Of a stretch of 64,000 nt of DNA, positions 16,580-26,276 are shown piece after piece. The stretch comes from JAEUKA01 sp044228505 (GTDB lineage: Bacteria; Myxococcota_A; Polyangia; Palsa-1104; JAEUJZ01). The number at the start of each line of letters is the position of its first letter. The stretch's first letter is position 1. The notes under the pieces were generated by a model, which was not told the DNA's origin, made no database searches, and saw nothing but the letters and a program-made list of their open reading frames with translations. The position numbers were made by a program, and so were the translations under genes. The DNA lies in contig JBGAUT010000028.1 in NCBI GenBank assembly GCA_044228505.1, positions 1 through 64,000 of the forward strand, given 5' to 3'.

Positions 16580-18107
16580 GCCAGCGATCGTATAGCCACA
16601 ATAGAAGCGCTGTTGTCACCGACAGGGCCGCGATCAGCACGAACAGCAGATCCGGTCTGTTGGCTCCGCGCTTGCCGAGTGCCTCGTACGCGGTTCCGGA
16701 TAGCAGACCACCAAATAGATTCCCAAGCGCGATGCTCAGATAGAAGTAGCCCATGTAGAGTCCGACTTTTTCGGGCGGCGCGATGCGTCCGGCGTACTCT
16801 TTTGACTTGGGACTTGCCATCATCTCACCGACGGAAAACGACAGAACGCCGATCACGACCAGCCAGCCGGTGCCGTGCGTACCGAACGGAACAAATAGAA
16901 GAAAGCTGATCGCGGTCAGGAGGACTCCGCTTACGATCGTGACAAGCGGTGGCAGCCGTCGCGAGGCGTACGAGATCACCACTTGCAGGAAGATGATTCC
17001 GAGCGAGTTGAGGTTGATCAGGTGCTCGGGCTTGACCCGTCCGTGATCGAGTACCGCCCTCGACCAAGACGAAGTATCAATTCCGGTTCGGGCAATTGTG
17101 CTGCTGATGAGCGAGGCGAGCGGCTCGAAGCTGCGCACCAGATCGCTCGAGTCTACATAGTCCCGAATGTATTCCGGCAGCGTCATGGCGAGCTGGTTTT
17201 CGCAGGTCCAAAACCCGGACATAAGGAGCAGGAACAGCAGGTATCGGCCTTCTCCCACCCTCAGTTTCTGCATGTACCAAGGAGCCCGCTGCCGACTCTT
17301 GCCAGAGCCGAGCAAAAAGTCCCATGTGAGATGGAGGAGGAGCCAGCCCATAGCGATGGTGGCGGCTCGTCCAAAGCTCCACCACTTGCTCCCCATGACC
17401 AGCAGCAGCAGCATGCCAATGACGAGCGAAAAAAAGCGCGCATTCCCAACGACCGCGACCATGCGCAGGAGCACGTCCGAGAGCGGTTCTTGGCGGCGCT
17501 CATGAGGGGGTTCACGATAGAACAGGAGCGACAATACGCCCATCAGCGCGATCCATCCTGCCGAGGCGTAAAAGACGTAATCCCAGCTCCAACCGCGCAC
17601 GACGCCAGCGATCAGCGGGCCGAGGAGTCCGCCGATGTTGACCATCATGTAAAAGATTCCGAAGCCGAGCGTTCCGGTCTGCTCGGTGGTGGTCTTGACG
17701 ATGGTGCTTAAGACCACGGGCTTGAACATTCCGTGTCCGCACGCGACCAAGATGTAGACCAAGAAGAAGCCGTAAAACGAGTGCGGTAGGTGAAGCAGTA
17801 GATACCCTGGCACCATCACCGCCGCCGACAGCGCGAACATCAAGCGGTAGCCGTAGCGGTCTGCGAGCGTTCCAAACAACGACGGAAAGAAATACAGGAA
17901 GAAGGTCGACAGGCCTTGGATGACGCCGCGATCTTTGGAACTTAGCCCAAGGCCTCCATCAGCAATCGGCGAGGTTAGATAGAGCGTCGAGACGGCATAG
18001 AAGCCGTACCAGCCCATTCGCTCGAAGATCTCCATCGCGTTGGCGACCCAGAACGACTGTGGGAACGACGGGAACTTGTTTTCAGAAGCGACGGGGGAAG
18101 CCTGCAT
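16560..18107 (-). CDS. POT/PTR-family proton-dependent oligopeptide transporter
   Basis: About 515 residues with twelve to fourteen membrane segments. The POT signature near the N-terminus is E-I-F-E-R-M-G-W-Y-G-F-Y (the E-x-x-E-R-F-x-Y-Y motif, with Met-Gly-Trp in place of Phe). The family glycine-rich segment M-V-N-I-G-G-L-L-G-P follows near residue 155. It would import di- or tripeptides with protons across the inner membrane. A TTG at 18128 is an alternative start. The gene is convergent with 16058-16579 and divergent from 18162. Confidence 0.85.
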   Translation of the reverse strand: MQASPVASENKFPSFPQSFWVANAMEIFERMGWYGFYAVSTLYLTSPIADGGLGLSSKDRGVIQGLSTFFLYFFPSLFGTLADRYGYRLMFALSAAVMVPGYLLLHLPHSFYGFFLVYILVACGHGMFKPVVLSTIVKTTTEQTGTLGFGIFYMMVNIGGLLGPLIAGVVRGWSWDYVFYASAGWIALMGVLSLLFYREPPHERRQEPLSDVLLRMVAVVGNARFFSLVIGMLLLLVMGSKWWSFGRAATIAMGWLLLHLTWDFLLGSGKSRQRAPWYMQKLRVGEGRYLLFLLLMSGFWTCENQLAMTLPEYIRDYVDSSDLVRSFEPLASLISSTIARTGIDTSSWSRAVLDHGRVKPEHLINLNSLGIIFLQVVISYASRRLPPLVTIVSGVLLTAISFLLFVPFGTHGTGWLVVIGVLSFSVGEMMASPKSKEYAGRIAPPEKVGLYMGYFYLSIALGNLFGGLLSGTAYEALGKRGANRPDLLFVLIAALSVTTALLLWLYDRWLRKQAA

Positions 18108-18161
18108 GGAAGTTGGCGGATCGGCCAAGAATTGTGAGCGTCTAACACATAGGATGTATGC

Positions 18162-19244
18162 ATGTCACTTCTGTTCACGCGTTTTCCGGGACTTGTCGGC
18201 CGGCTGCCCTTTCGTCCGCTTGGGCAGTTTCCGACGGCACTGGAGCCACTGCGCGGACTGTGCTCGTCTCGGGTCGACCTGTGGGTCAAGCGCGAAGATC
18301 AAGCGGGGACTCTTTATGGTGGCAACAAGGTGCGCAAGCTGGAGCTGCTGCTTGGCGGCATTGGCGACCAGACATCCTCGACGTTTCAGGATGAGCGGCC
18401 TCGACTGCTGACGCTGGGTGCGTGGGGTTCCAACCATGCGCTGGCGGTGGCGCTGTACGGACAGAGCTTGGGTCTGCGCGTCGATACGGTGCTGTTTCCG
18501 CAGCCACTCACCGTCGAGACAGCGCCCTATCTACAGCGACAACTGGCCGGACAACTGGCAGCGGGGGCTCATCTGTGGCCAGCTCGGACGTTTGCAGGAC
18601 TTGGGCTTGCGTATCTGCGGGCGCGTTTTGCGACCAGTGGACCGCTGCTCACGATTCCGGCAGGGGGATCGTCGGCGGTGGGCGTGCTGGGCTGGGTGTC
18701 GGGAGGTTTGGAGATTGCCGCTCAGTTGGAAGCCACCCACTCACCGCCTTTTGATGTCGTCTATGTGACTGTGGGAACGGGCGGCACCGCAGCCGGACTG
18801 TGGCTAGGTTTGGGACGAGCTGCTAGGTCGGTGGTTGCGGTTCGGGTGGTGCCGTGGCCTATCGCCAGCGAACAGGGCGTCCGCCTACTGACCCGACGTG
18901 CCCAGTCCTTGCTCGAACGACTCGCAGGCGAGACGCTGCATCCCGAACCACAGCTTTCCGTCGAAGGCGGCTACGTTGGACCGGGGATTGGATACGGCGC
19001 AGTCACTGCTGCATCGCGAGCTGCCGTCGAGCGTGCTCGGACCTGTGGCCTGTATCTGGAAACCACCTATACCGGCAAGACGCTGGCCGCGCTGCTTCAC
19101 GCTGCCGACGCCGGACGGCTGGATGGCAAACGCGTCCTGTTTATCAACACCGTCAGCGGCGTCGATTTGTCCGCCGTGCGTGCGCGGGCCGATCTGACGA
19201 AACTGCCTCCTTGGCTGGGTCGGCAGCTCGACCAGCCGAAATGA
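18162..19244 (+). CDS. PLP-dependent D-cysteine desulfhydrase / ACC deaminase-like enzyme
   Basis: 360 residues. It is a fold-type II PLP enzyme of the ACC deaminase/D-cysteine desulfhydrase group. The cofactor Lys is K56 in Y-G-G-N-K-V-R-K-L-E. A Gly-rich phosphate-binding loop follows later (T-V-G-T-G-G-T-A-A-G-L). The sequence alone does not settle whether it acts on D-cysteine (releasing pyruvate, H2S and ammonia) or on ACC. It is divergent from the peptide transporter and is followed 54 bases later by the REC-EAL gene. Confidence 0.82.
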   Translation: MSLLFTRFPGLVGRLPFRPLGQFPTALEPLRGLCSSRVDLWVKREDQAGTLYGGNKVRKLELLLGGIGDQTSSTFQDERPRLLTLGAWGSNHALAVALYGQSLGLRVDTVLFPQPLTVETAPYLQRQLAGQLAAGAHLWPARTFAGLGLAYLRARFATSGPLLTIPAGGSSAVGVLGWVSGGLEIAAQLEATHSPPFDVVYVTVGTGGTAAGLWLGLGRAARSVVAVRVVPWPIASEQGVRLLTRRAQSLLERLAGETLHPEPQLSVEGGYVGPGIGYGAVTAASRAAVERARTCGLYLETTYTGKTLAALLHAADAGRLDGKRVLFINTVSGVDLSAVRARADLTKLPPWLGRQLDQPK

Positions 19245-19298
19245 GAACTTGTCAGCCCTCGGCGCGCTCTCGTACGATGGCAAGTTGGGGGTTTGTAG

Positions 19299-20480
19299 AT
19301 GTCCGAGGGGGCAGGGCCTCAGGTGCCGATTCGGGTACTGGTCATCGATGATGAAGCCAGCGTGAGGCGCATCTTTACGCGAGTGCTCAGCCGAGCCGAG
19401 ATGGAGGTGACCGAAGCCAGCGATGGTTTCGAAGCCCTCGCAATCCTGGAAAAGCAGCGCTTCGACGTCATCCTCAGCGATATCAACATGCCCGGTCTGT
19501 CGGGCGTTGCGCTACTCGAAGCCGTTCGGGCCCGCGATCTGACCTCGCAGGTGATCTACGCGACGGGAAACCCATCGTTGGAAACGGCGATGCGGGCGGT
19601 CGAACTGGGGGCGATGCGCTACTTGACCAAGCCCATCGATCATCGTGTTCTCGTCGAAACGGTACGCGAAGCGGCTAGGTTGCATCGGCTGGCCGAGCTC
19701 AAGCAGCAGGCCATGTCTTTGTTGGGTACCAAGCATCCGCTGGCCGCCGATCGAATCGGACTTCAGACTGCGTTTTCGCGGGTTCTCGAGAGCATGCGGC
19801 TGCACTTTCAGCCGGTGGTGTCGCTGCGTGAGCGGCGAATCTGGGGCTATGAGGCGCTCTTGCGATCGTCGGACCCCGTGCTGCCAAATCCCCTATCGGT
19901 GCTGGAGGCTGCGGAGCGGCTTGATCGACTGCGCGACTTGGGTCGCCGGGTTCGCAGCTTGGCGGCAACTGCTGCAAGCGAGCTGCCCGACGGAGCTCGG
20001 CTGCTGGTCAACCTGCATCCATCGGACCTAGAGGATCCCGAAATCACCTCGGCCTCCGCGCCACTCACCCAGTATGCGTCGCGGGTGATCCTGGAAGTCA
20101 CCGAACGTGCCGATATCTCGGGCCGACGGGAGGTCGAGGCGCATGCGTTGGCGCTCCGCCAGCTTGGCTACGGCGTCGCCATTGACGATCTAGGGGCGGG
20201 CTACGCTGGACTGCTGAGTTTTTTGCAGCTTCGTCCGACGGTGGCGAAGCTCGACATGGGTTTGATTCGGAACATTCACAACGATCCCCGACGGCAGGCC
20301 GTCACCCAGTCGCTGGTTCAGCTATGCCGCGAGCTATGTGTCGAGGTGATCGTCGAAGGCATTGAATCGGGCGAAGAGCGCGACATGCTCCTAAGCCTGG
20401 GCTGCAACCTGATGCAGGGCTATTGGTTTGCGATGCCCACTCCGCAGTTTATGTCGATCCCCTTGGAGCGGTGGACGTGA
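19299..20480 (+). CDS. Response regulator with EAL c-di-GMP phosphodiesterase domain
   Basis: 393 residues. The receiver domain (about 11-125) has D61 as phospho-acceptor and K in Y-L-T-K-P. The EAL domain (about 155-385) keeps the catalytic set: E-A-L in G-Y-E-A-L-L-R, the Asn in L-L-V-N-L-H, E-V-T-E, I-D-D-L-G-A-G-Y, K-L-D, V-E-G-I-E-S and M-Q-G-Y-W-F. It is therefore probably an active c-di-GMP phosphodiesterase under phospho-control. The stop overlaps the GTG start of the histidine kinase that follows, so that kinase is its likely partner. Confidence 0.92.
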   Translation: MSEGAGPQVPIRVLVIDDEASVRRIFTRVLSRAEMEVTEASDGFEALAILEKQRFDVILSDINMPGLSGVALLEAVRARDLTSQVIYATGNPSLETAMRAVELGAMRYLTKPIDHRVLVETVREAARLHRLAELKQQAMSLLGTKHPLAADRIGLQTAFSRVLESMRLHFQPVVSLRERRIWGYEALLRSSDPVLPNPLSVLEAAERLDRLRDLGRRVRSLAATAASELPDGARLLVNLHPSDLEDPEITSASAPLTQYASRVILEVTERADISGRREVEAHALALRQLGYGVAIDDLGAGYAGLLSFLQLRPTVAKLDMGLIRNIHNDPRRQAVTQSLVQLCRELCVEVIVEGIESGEERDMLLSLGCNLMQGYWFAMPTPQFMSIPLERWT

Positions 20481-22645
20481 GTCATTCGCCTCCGTTGGGA
20501 TCGTCCACCACGGGTCGCTCGGTCTTGTCTTTCACCGAACGTCACAGCAGCATCGACGGGCTACCGATTGCCAGCTTCGCCGTCGATAAGATGTTTCGGC
20601 AGAGCCTGTTGGTGTTGCTCGTGATCGGCCTGCTCTCGTTGCCGTTGGTGGCCATCCATTCGTTTCAGTCGGCCTCGCGCTGGATCTTCGTGCTTCAGTC
20701 TGTGGTGCTGCTCATGTCGGTGGGGGCTGCGCTCGCTTTTCAGCGGCAGTCGGTGAAGCGGTCCAGTCAGCTGGCCTCCTTTGGCGTACTGGCTTCGGTG
20801 GCGCTGAGCTTTCAGGGCGGTCCACTGTCCAGTTCGTGGCAGTTTTTGACGATTGTCCCCATGCTGATGCTGGGCCTGCAGTATGGGCGGCGTGGGGTGG
20901 TGCTCTCGGCGCTGGTCGTCATTTTCGCCAGCGTGTTTTGGACGCTACGCAATGGCTCTGTCGATGGAGGGCCGAAAACTGGATCGGCGTGGCTGCTCGG
21001 GCTGCAGCTATTTAGTCGCTGTGTGGTGTTGGCGATGGGCGGAATGGTGGTCGACCGCCTGCTCGCCATTGTTCGAGAGCGAGAGACCTTCCTGATCGAT
21101 GTATTCCGCGACATCGATATTGGGGTGTCGGTCTTCGATGTGGATGACGGAGACGAGCTGCGGGTGGCAGCGCTCAACCCTCGCATCTATCAGCTCCTCG
21201 GTTTGCCCAAAGGTCCGCTGCTGGGTAAGCGTTCCCGCGAAGTCTTGCCCACAGACTATCTGCAGGCGACCGATGAGACACTTAGCAAGGCGCTGGCGAT
21301 CGGCGAGACACAGCACCACGAAGCTCGCTGGCGTTCAGGCGACCATCCGCAGCGACTTCTCATTACCGCCGTTCCACAGCGTGGTGACGAACAACGAGTG
21401 CGCCGACTGGTTGTCTCTGGCACCGACATCTCGCAGCTAAAGGAAGCTGAGCGCAAGCTGCAGTTTCAGGCGGAGCTTCTCGCCAATGTGGCCGATGCCG
21501 TCGTTGCCGTGAATCCCGAGCTGCGGATAAGCTACACCAACCGGGCCGCCGAGCGACTGTTTAAGGTGGAGAGCAAAGAGATTCTCGGCAAGGCCCTGGA
21601 AGAACTCACCGGCCCCGGCTTTCTGCGTGAGTTCGAGCGACACGTAGGCCAAGCACAGAGTGTGCAGAACGGCTCCTATGTGATCGGTGACAACCAAGAG
21701 CTACCGCTCGAGTTCACGATCTCAACGCAGAAGGATGAGGATGGTCAGATTGCGCAGTATCTGATCGTTATTCGTGACATTCGCGATCGGCGCAGCTTGG
21801 AAGCGCACTTGTTGCGGGCACAAAAGACCGAGGCCCTCGGTCGCTTGGCCGGTGGAATTGCGCACGACTTTAACAACATGCTGGTGGTGATCACTGGCAA
21901 TGCCGAGCTACTCGCCGAATCACTTGCCGAAGATCATCCCGGCCAAGAAGATCTCAAAGAGATCAAACATGCGGCCACCCGAGCGGCAGACTTGGTCCGG
22001 CAGCTACTGACATTTTCCCGTCGACAACAGGGCACCCTTCGCACCAGTGACTTGAATCAGTTGTTACGAGACATGAATCAGATCCTGCTGCGGCTTCTGG
22101 GAAAGGGAGTCCAGCTCTCGATGGAGCTATGCGACGAACTATGGTCGGTGATGGTCGATGTCGGGCAGCTTGAACAAGTGATGATGCAGCTTCTCCTAAA
22201 TGCCCGTGACGCGATTCCCAAAGAGGGCCGCGTGGTGATTTCTACCACCAATGTCACCTTAGGAGACTCGGCTCTCAAGCTTGGACTGACTGAAGGAGAC
22301 TACGTAGAAATCCGGGTCAAGGACACCGGCATCGGAATGTCGCCAGAGACCATGAAACGACTGTTCGAGCCGTTCTTTTCGACCAAATCAACCAACCGTT
22401 CCGTTGGCTTGGGACTATCTGTCTGTTACGGAATCATCCGCCAAAATCGCGGCGCAATCTCTGCGGACAGCAAGCCAGGGGAAGGTACGACCTTTACCGT
22501 TTGGTTGCCTCGCTCCACCACAAATCAAGAGACCGCCAATGCGCCGATCGCCGGTGCCGTGATGGCGGAGTTTCATCAAAGTGAGCTTCCGAGCAGCCTG
22601 TCGTCCACGGATGATCTGCCACGCAGCGCAAGTAACCCGAAGTAG
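20477..22645 (+). CDS. Membrane PAS-domain sensor histidine kinase
   Basis: 722 residues. Five or six hydrophobic segments (about 40-210) form a membrane input region. Two PAS domains follow (about 225-340 and 345-455). The HisKA phospho-site is H in G-G-I-A-H-D-F-N-N-M-L. The HATPase domain has L-L-N-A-R-D-A-I-P, D-T-G-I-G-M and G-L-G-L-S-V-C-Y-G. No receiver domain is attached. The GTG at 20477 overlaps the upstream stop (GTGA), and GGAG lies eight bases before it, so the two genes are translationally coupled. It probably phosphorylates the REC-EAL protein (inference from coupling). Confidence 0.9.
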   Translation: MSHSPPLGSSTTGRSVLSFTERHSSIDGLPIASFAVDKMFRQSLLVLLVIGLLSLPLVAIHSFQSASRWIFVLQSVVLLMSVGAALAFQRQSVKRSSQLASFGVLASVALSFQGGPLSSSWQFLTIVPMLMLGLQYGRRGVVLSALVVIFASVFWTLRNGSVDGGPKTGSAWLLGLQLFSRCVVLAMGGMVVDRLLAIVRERETFLIDVFRDIDIGVSVFDVDDGDELRVAALNPRIYQLLGLPKGPLLGKRSREVLPTDYLQATDETLSKALAIGETQHHEARWRSGDHPQRLLITAVPQRGDEQRVRRLVVSGTDISQLKEAERKLQFQAELLANVADAVVAVNPELRISYTNRAAERLFKVESKEILGKALEELTGPGFLREFERHVGQAQSVQNGSYVIGDNQELPLEFTISTQKDEDGQIAQYLIVIRDIRDRRSLEAHLLRAQKTEALGRLAGGIAHDFNNMLVVITGNAELLAESLAEDHPGQEDLKEIKHAATRAADLVRQLLTFSRRQQGTLRTSDLNQLLRDMNQILLRLLGKGVQLSMELCDELWSVMVDVGQLEQVMMQLLLNARDAIPKEGRVVISTTNVTLGDSALKLGLTEGDYVEIRVKDTGIGMSPETMKRLFEPFFSTKSTNRSVGLGLSVCYGIIRQNRGAISADSKPGEGTTFTVWLPRSTTNQETANAPIAGAVMAEFHQSELPSSLSSTDDLPRSASNPK

Positions 22646-22708
22646 TCTTCCGAAGCGAATTCACGTACTTATTTTCGGGTTGAAGCCGCTCGTGCTACTC
22701 CACGGGGC

Positions 22709-23323
22709 ATGAACCCACTTGGTGCTGGGCCTTTACTCGTGTTGCTGCTCATCGGACTCTGTCCGAGATCAGCTCAAGCCGAAACGTCGTCAACCTTCCA
22801 GCACCCCGTGGTCGCTCCATCCGTGATCGAAAAGCGGGTGGTCCATTCGCTGGGTGCAGACTACGGATTCTTCATCTACCAAAGTACCGGACTCCCTCTG
22901 CAGGCCGGAGGCGCTTCTCTGTTTTATCGGGCGCGCTTTTCAGTCGGTCTCTCGCTGTCAGCGGGGCTCCGTTTTTTGCATGTAGACAGACTCCCTTCCG
23001 GCTTTGGCATCGAGGGATTCGTCGGCCTGCAGTTGGCTCCTTTGATCGGTGTATGGCGACCCCTTGCCGGCGTTGAAATGGGCGGAACCAGTCTCATGTC
23101 ATCGTCGCTGAACCCCGATCCGAACTACAATCCAGAGGAGTACACCAGCAAACAGAGTCCTCTAGGGCCGGTATATGTAGGATTCGTAGTCTCACCACTG
23201 CGGTTTGGAATTCGTCGAATTACGTTTCAAGCCTTGGGACTGCAGCTCGCGACTCATCTACCCCAGTGGGGCAACGCCCTGCGACTACAGATCCTGGCTG
23301 GACAGCTAGAGTGGAGCTTCTGA
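22709..23323 (+). CDS. Secreted, outer-membrane barrel-like protein
   Basis: 204 residues. The signal peptide ends at A-Q-A-E (about 25). The mature protein is rich in alternating hydrophobic strands with Gly and aromatic residues, and ends W-S-F, the C-terminal Phe typical of outer-membrane barrels. No family is recognised. It shares its stop with the start of the M28 peptidase (TGATG) and resembles the third gene of the set (24368) in size and layout. Confidence 0.62.
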   Translation: MNPLGAGPLLVLLLIGLCPRSAQAETSSTFQHPVVAPSVIEKRVVHSLGADYGFFIYQSTGLPLQAGGASLFYRARFSVGLSLSAGLRFLHVDRLPSGFGIEGFVGLQLAPLIGVWRPLAGVEMGGTSLMSSSLNPDPNYNPEEYTSKQSPLGPVYVGFVVSPLRFGIRRITFQALGLQLATHLPQWGNALRLQILAGQLEWSF

Positions 23324-24366
23324 TGTCGGTCTTTATTACCACCCCAGAGTCGCAATCCCATCCTGTCTCATGCGGAAATCGCGTGGCACTAGGAGTCGGT
23401 CTTGTACTGTGTCTGCTGGTCGGTTGTCAGCGGGATCCTGGGTTCTCCTCTTCGATCACCGCTGCTGCTGCGGGTGCTGGCCGCGAGGTGGACTCGTCAC
23501 TGCTCATTGGGCATGTAAATGAGCTGATCAAGGCCAGACAGAAGGAAGAGCCGGTGGCATCGGTGTTCTGGGGAGGACGGCCTCTGCGACGGCACAACGC
23601 AGCATCGTATATTGACGCTTACCTAGTCAGCCAAGGACTCCGTCCGGTTCATGAGCGAGAGAGCCAAAACGACATCGACACTGATAACCTGTACGTCGAT
23701 CTTCCCGGTCGCTTGGGAAATGGCAAAGAGTCGGAGTATGTGCTGGTCACCGGGCACTACGACAACTGGCATCTAGGGGCCGATGACAACGCTTCCGCGA
23801 TCGCGGTGATGTTAGAGACAGCGCGAGTTTTGCGCACCAAGTCCTTGTCCCGAAGCGTGCGCATCATTGCGTTTGATCGCGAAGAAGAAGGACTCATCGG
23901 CAGTGATCGCTACGCGCAGCGTCATCAGGGGGAGCGGATCTCCGCGATGATCAACATGGACTGCGTGGGCTACGCCAGCAGCAAGCCGGGTAGCCAGTCT
24001 GCTCCTCCGGGACTGGGTCTGCGCAGTGTGGGAGACTTTTTGGCGATCCTGGCAAGTGACCCTGGTGCCGGCATTCTGTCGTCTGTCACCAAGCTCTCGA
24101 ATGAACTCCCTAGACCCGTCAGCATCTTGGGTCTTTTGGCTCCCAGTGATGGTCACAATGCGGCTGCGGCGGCATTTTTACGTTCGGATCATGCACCGTT
24201 TTGGCGACAAGGCGTGCGCGCTCTGTTTCTTACCGACACTGCGGACTTTCGAAATCCGAACTATCACCGCAGCTCGGATCTACCAGAGACACTCGATGCG
24301 GAATTCCTGGCCCGCAATGCCCAGCTTGTGATCGCAGCGGCTTTCGCCCTGTCCGAGGAGGAGTAA
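23323..24366 (+). CDS. M28-family zinc peptidase lipoprotein
   Basis: 347 residues. The lipoprotein signal ends at L-L-V-G-C (about residue 35). The M28 domain keeps the two-zinc ligands and catalytic acid: H in V-T-G-H-Y-D, D in L-G-A-D-D-N-A-S-A, E-E in D-R-E-E-E-G, D in I-N-M-D-C-V, and H in N-Y-H-R-S-S-D. It would be an aminopeptidase or related hydrolase on the outer side of a membrane. GGAG sits six bases before the ATG at 23323, which overlaps the upstream stop. One base separates it from the next gene, so 22709-24922 forms a three-gene unit. Confidence 0.87.
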   Translation: MSVFITTPESQSHPVSCGNRVALGVGLVLCLLVGCQRDPGFSSSITAAAAGAGREVDSSLLIGHVNELIKARQKEEPVASVFWGGRPLRRHNAASYIDAYLVSQGLRPVHERESQNDIDTDNLYVDLPGRLGNGKESEYVLVTGHYDNWHLGADDNASAIAVMLETARVLRTKSLSRSVRIIAFDREEEGLIGSDRYAQRHQGERISAMINMDCVGYASSKPGSQSAPPGLGLRSVGDFLAILASDPGAGILSSVTKLSNELPRPVSILGLLAPSDGHNAAAAAFLRSDHAPFWRQGVRALFLTDTADFRNPNYHRSSDLPETLDAEFLARNAQLVIAAAFALSEEE

Positions 24367-24367
24367 G

Positions 24368-24922
24368 ATGTCGACTCTGCGAGTGCTCCTCTGTCTGCTG
24401 TTCGTTTGGACCGCCAATCCTGCCGCTGCAGCGGAGTCGGTATCATCGATCGCGGAGAGTCCACCTCACCATTCCGAGATCTATGTTCCCGCTGGCGTCG
24501 TGTTTTTCTCCAGTACGAATCGGCTGATCGCTGGAGTGGGCGGAGGACTCGGTTACCGCTATGATCTCGACTCGATCTGGACAGTTTACACCGAAGGCAG
24601 GACCAGCTTCTACACCGGTAGCATTGGCACGCTCGCATTGGGAATCACCGGACAGTTTTCGGTACGTAGCTGGCATCCTCAATTAGGAATCGGTGCCATC
24701 GTCTTTGTTGGCGACAGCATCCGCGTGAGTAGCTCGACCCAGAGCGCGATTTTAGTGCCTGCAGCGTTCGCGATCACCACTCGGATTTCTCCTCTTCGCT
24801 TTGTCCGGGGTCGCTTTGCTGCGTCGGCTTTGAGCGTGGATGTCGGCTGTGGGATCGACTCTGGAAGTCGCTGCGCGATCGCACTGTCCGTTGCAGTATT
24901 GGAAGCGGGTCTGCGCTTCTAG
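24368..24922 (+). CDS. Secreted, outer-membrane barrel-like protein
   Basis: 184 residues. The signal peptide ends at A-A-A-E (about 22). The rest is a string of amphipathic strands (G-V-G-G-G-L-G-Y-R-Y-D-L, L-A-L-G-I-T-G-Q-F) ending G-L-R-F with C-terminal Phe, as in outer-membrane barrels. It is the last gene of the M28 peptidase unit and is convergent with the lipoprotein gene that follows. No family is recognised. Confidence 0.6.
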   Translation: MSTLRVLLCLLFVWTANPAAAAESVSSIAESPPHHSEIYVPAGVVFFSSTNRLIAGVGGGLGYRYDLDSIWTVYTEGRTSFYTGSIGTLALGITGQFSVRSWHPQLGIGAIVFVGDSIRVSSSTQSAILVPAAFAITTRISPLRFVRGRFAASALSVDVGCGIDSGSRCAIALSVAVLEAGLRF

Positions 24923-24928
24923 GGGTTC

Positions 24929-26266
24929 CTACGGAGCGAGGTCGGAGTATAGAATCTGACTGGCCTGCGTCGCAAAAAAGCCGCCTGAGAGCGCGGAAGC
25001 AGACTGCCAGGTTCCCTTTTCGTACCCGGTAAGCAGGGCCGCTCCACTTGCACGCCAACGATAGATCGCGTCTTTCCCTGAGACGATCAAATCGTCGGGA
25101 CGGCGACCACTGATTGCCAGCAAGGAGCCGGGCGTGAAGCTACTGCTCTGGTCCTTGTCGTTTGCGAAAAAGCACGTTCCATTGTGAGCGATGAACCGTC
25201 CCGTACCTCCACCGGCATTTCCGGTCCCGACCATCTTGACGCTGCTTAGCGTTCCGTTGGCATAGACTCCGCGAAGCGAAATATCTGAGGGAGGTGAACC
25301 ACAGGTTGCATCATTTTTGATTCCTACGAGTCCGTAGTTGGTTCCGCCCGTGTAATGAATCACCAGGGAGCGCTCGCCCACGTACCAGCAGTCGTTCAGC
25401 GAAGAGCAATCGACAGCATAGAGTCCATACGAGCTTCCAGAGAGGTTGATCGGTGCCTTGTCGACCTGGTTCACCGTGACCTTTCCGGTGGCCGCAGAGT
25501 AGATTCCGATATATCCCTGTGCGTCGCTGTCGGTGGTGCCCGACAGATAGGCCGTTCCAGACTCTGCATAGACTCCGGTCCAGGTCACCGGAAGTTGATT
25601 CAAGCTCCCAAAATCGAGGGCCAAGCGGGTTGGATTGCCAGCAGCATCGATTCGTACAGCAGAGTCATGGTCCCCCACCAGCCAAGTGTTGCCTTGGCTA
25701 TCCCCGCGAACGGCTTTCCAGGTCGCTCTGGGAGTGCCAGCAATGCTGTCTGGGAGAACGATGTTATGAAACAAAGTACCGTCCCAGTGCAGTACTGCTG
25801 CGTCTTTGCCCACGATCCAGACATTGCTTGCGGTGCCAGCCCAGATGATGGCTTCTGCGGGATAACTGACGGGTGCATCGTTTGCCTTGCATGGCGCAAA
25901 CGGAATGACATCTAGCACAGCAGTGGCGTTGATCTTTCCCGCCGTGCTCAGCTTGGCTTCAGTGCTGCCTTTATTGAGCGCACAGGGGAGGTTGTTTTTG
26001 TAAGCGAAGACCTGGACTGCGAGCGTACCGTCACGACTGCTTGGTGGACGGATACCGAATACCGGACTGCTGATTTGAAACTGACCACTTTGTAGCGCGC
26101 TGGCGTGATACGCGTCTGTGTCAATTCGATAGTAGGCAGCGACAGAGGAGGTCTCTGCAGAGAGGTTGACCAGATCAACGACAACGACATGTTCGCCGCA
26201 CGAAACGATGCTGAGGGCAGAGCTAAGAGCCAAGGTGACAGTCGCAAGGCCCGCATGCTTTGGCAT
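24929..26266 (-). CDS. Lipoprotein with propeller-like repeats
   Basis: 445 residues. The lipobox is S-I-V-S-C (Cys23). The body carries repeats with W-I-V-G-K-D-A-A-V-L-H-W-D-G, W-L-V-G-D-H-D-S-A-V and W-Y-V-G-E-R-S-L-V-I-H-Y, resembling the repeats of the lipoprotein at 11690-13309 but without its InlB-type domain. It starts 11 bases after the TPR gene, which lies 15 bases after the broken kinase gene, so kinase-TPR-lipoprotein was probably one operon. The function is unknown; an extracytoplasmic sensor or ligand-binding role is only a guess. Confidence 0.7.
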   Translation of the reverse strand: MPKHAGLATVTLALSSALSIVSCGEHVVVVDLVNLSAETSSVAAYYRIDTDAYHASALQSGQFQISSPVFGIRPPSSRDGTLAVQVFAYKNNLPCALNKGSTEAKLSTAGKINATAVLDVIPFAPCKANDAPVSYPAEAIIWAGTASNVWIVGKDAAVLHWDGTLFHNIVLPDSIAGTPRATWKAVRGDSQGNTWLVGDHDSAVRIDAAGNPTRLALDFGSLNQLPVTWTGVYAESGTAYLSGTTDSDAQGYIGIYSAATGKVTVNQVDKAPINLSGSSYGLYAVDCSSLNDCWYVGERSLVIHYTGGTNYGLVGIKNDATCGSPPSDISLRGVYANGTLSSVKMVGTGNAGGGTGRFIAHNGTCFFANDKDQSSSFTPGSLLAISGRRPDDLIVSGKDAIYRWRASGAALLTGYEKGTWQSASALSGGFFATQASQILYSDLAP

Positions 26267-26276
26267 GGTGGTTTAC

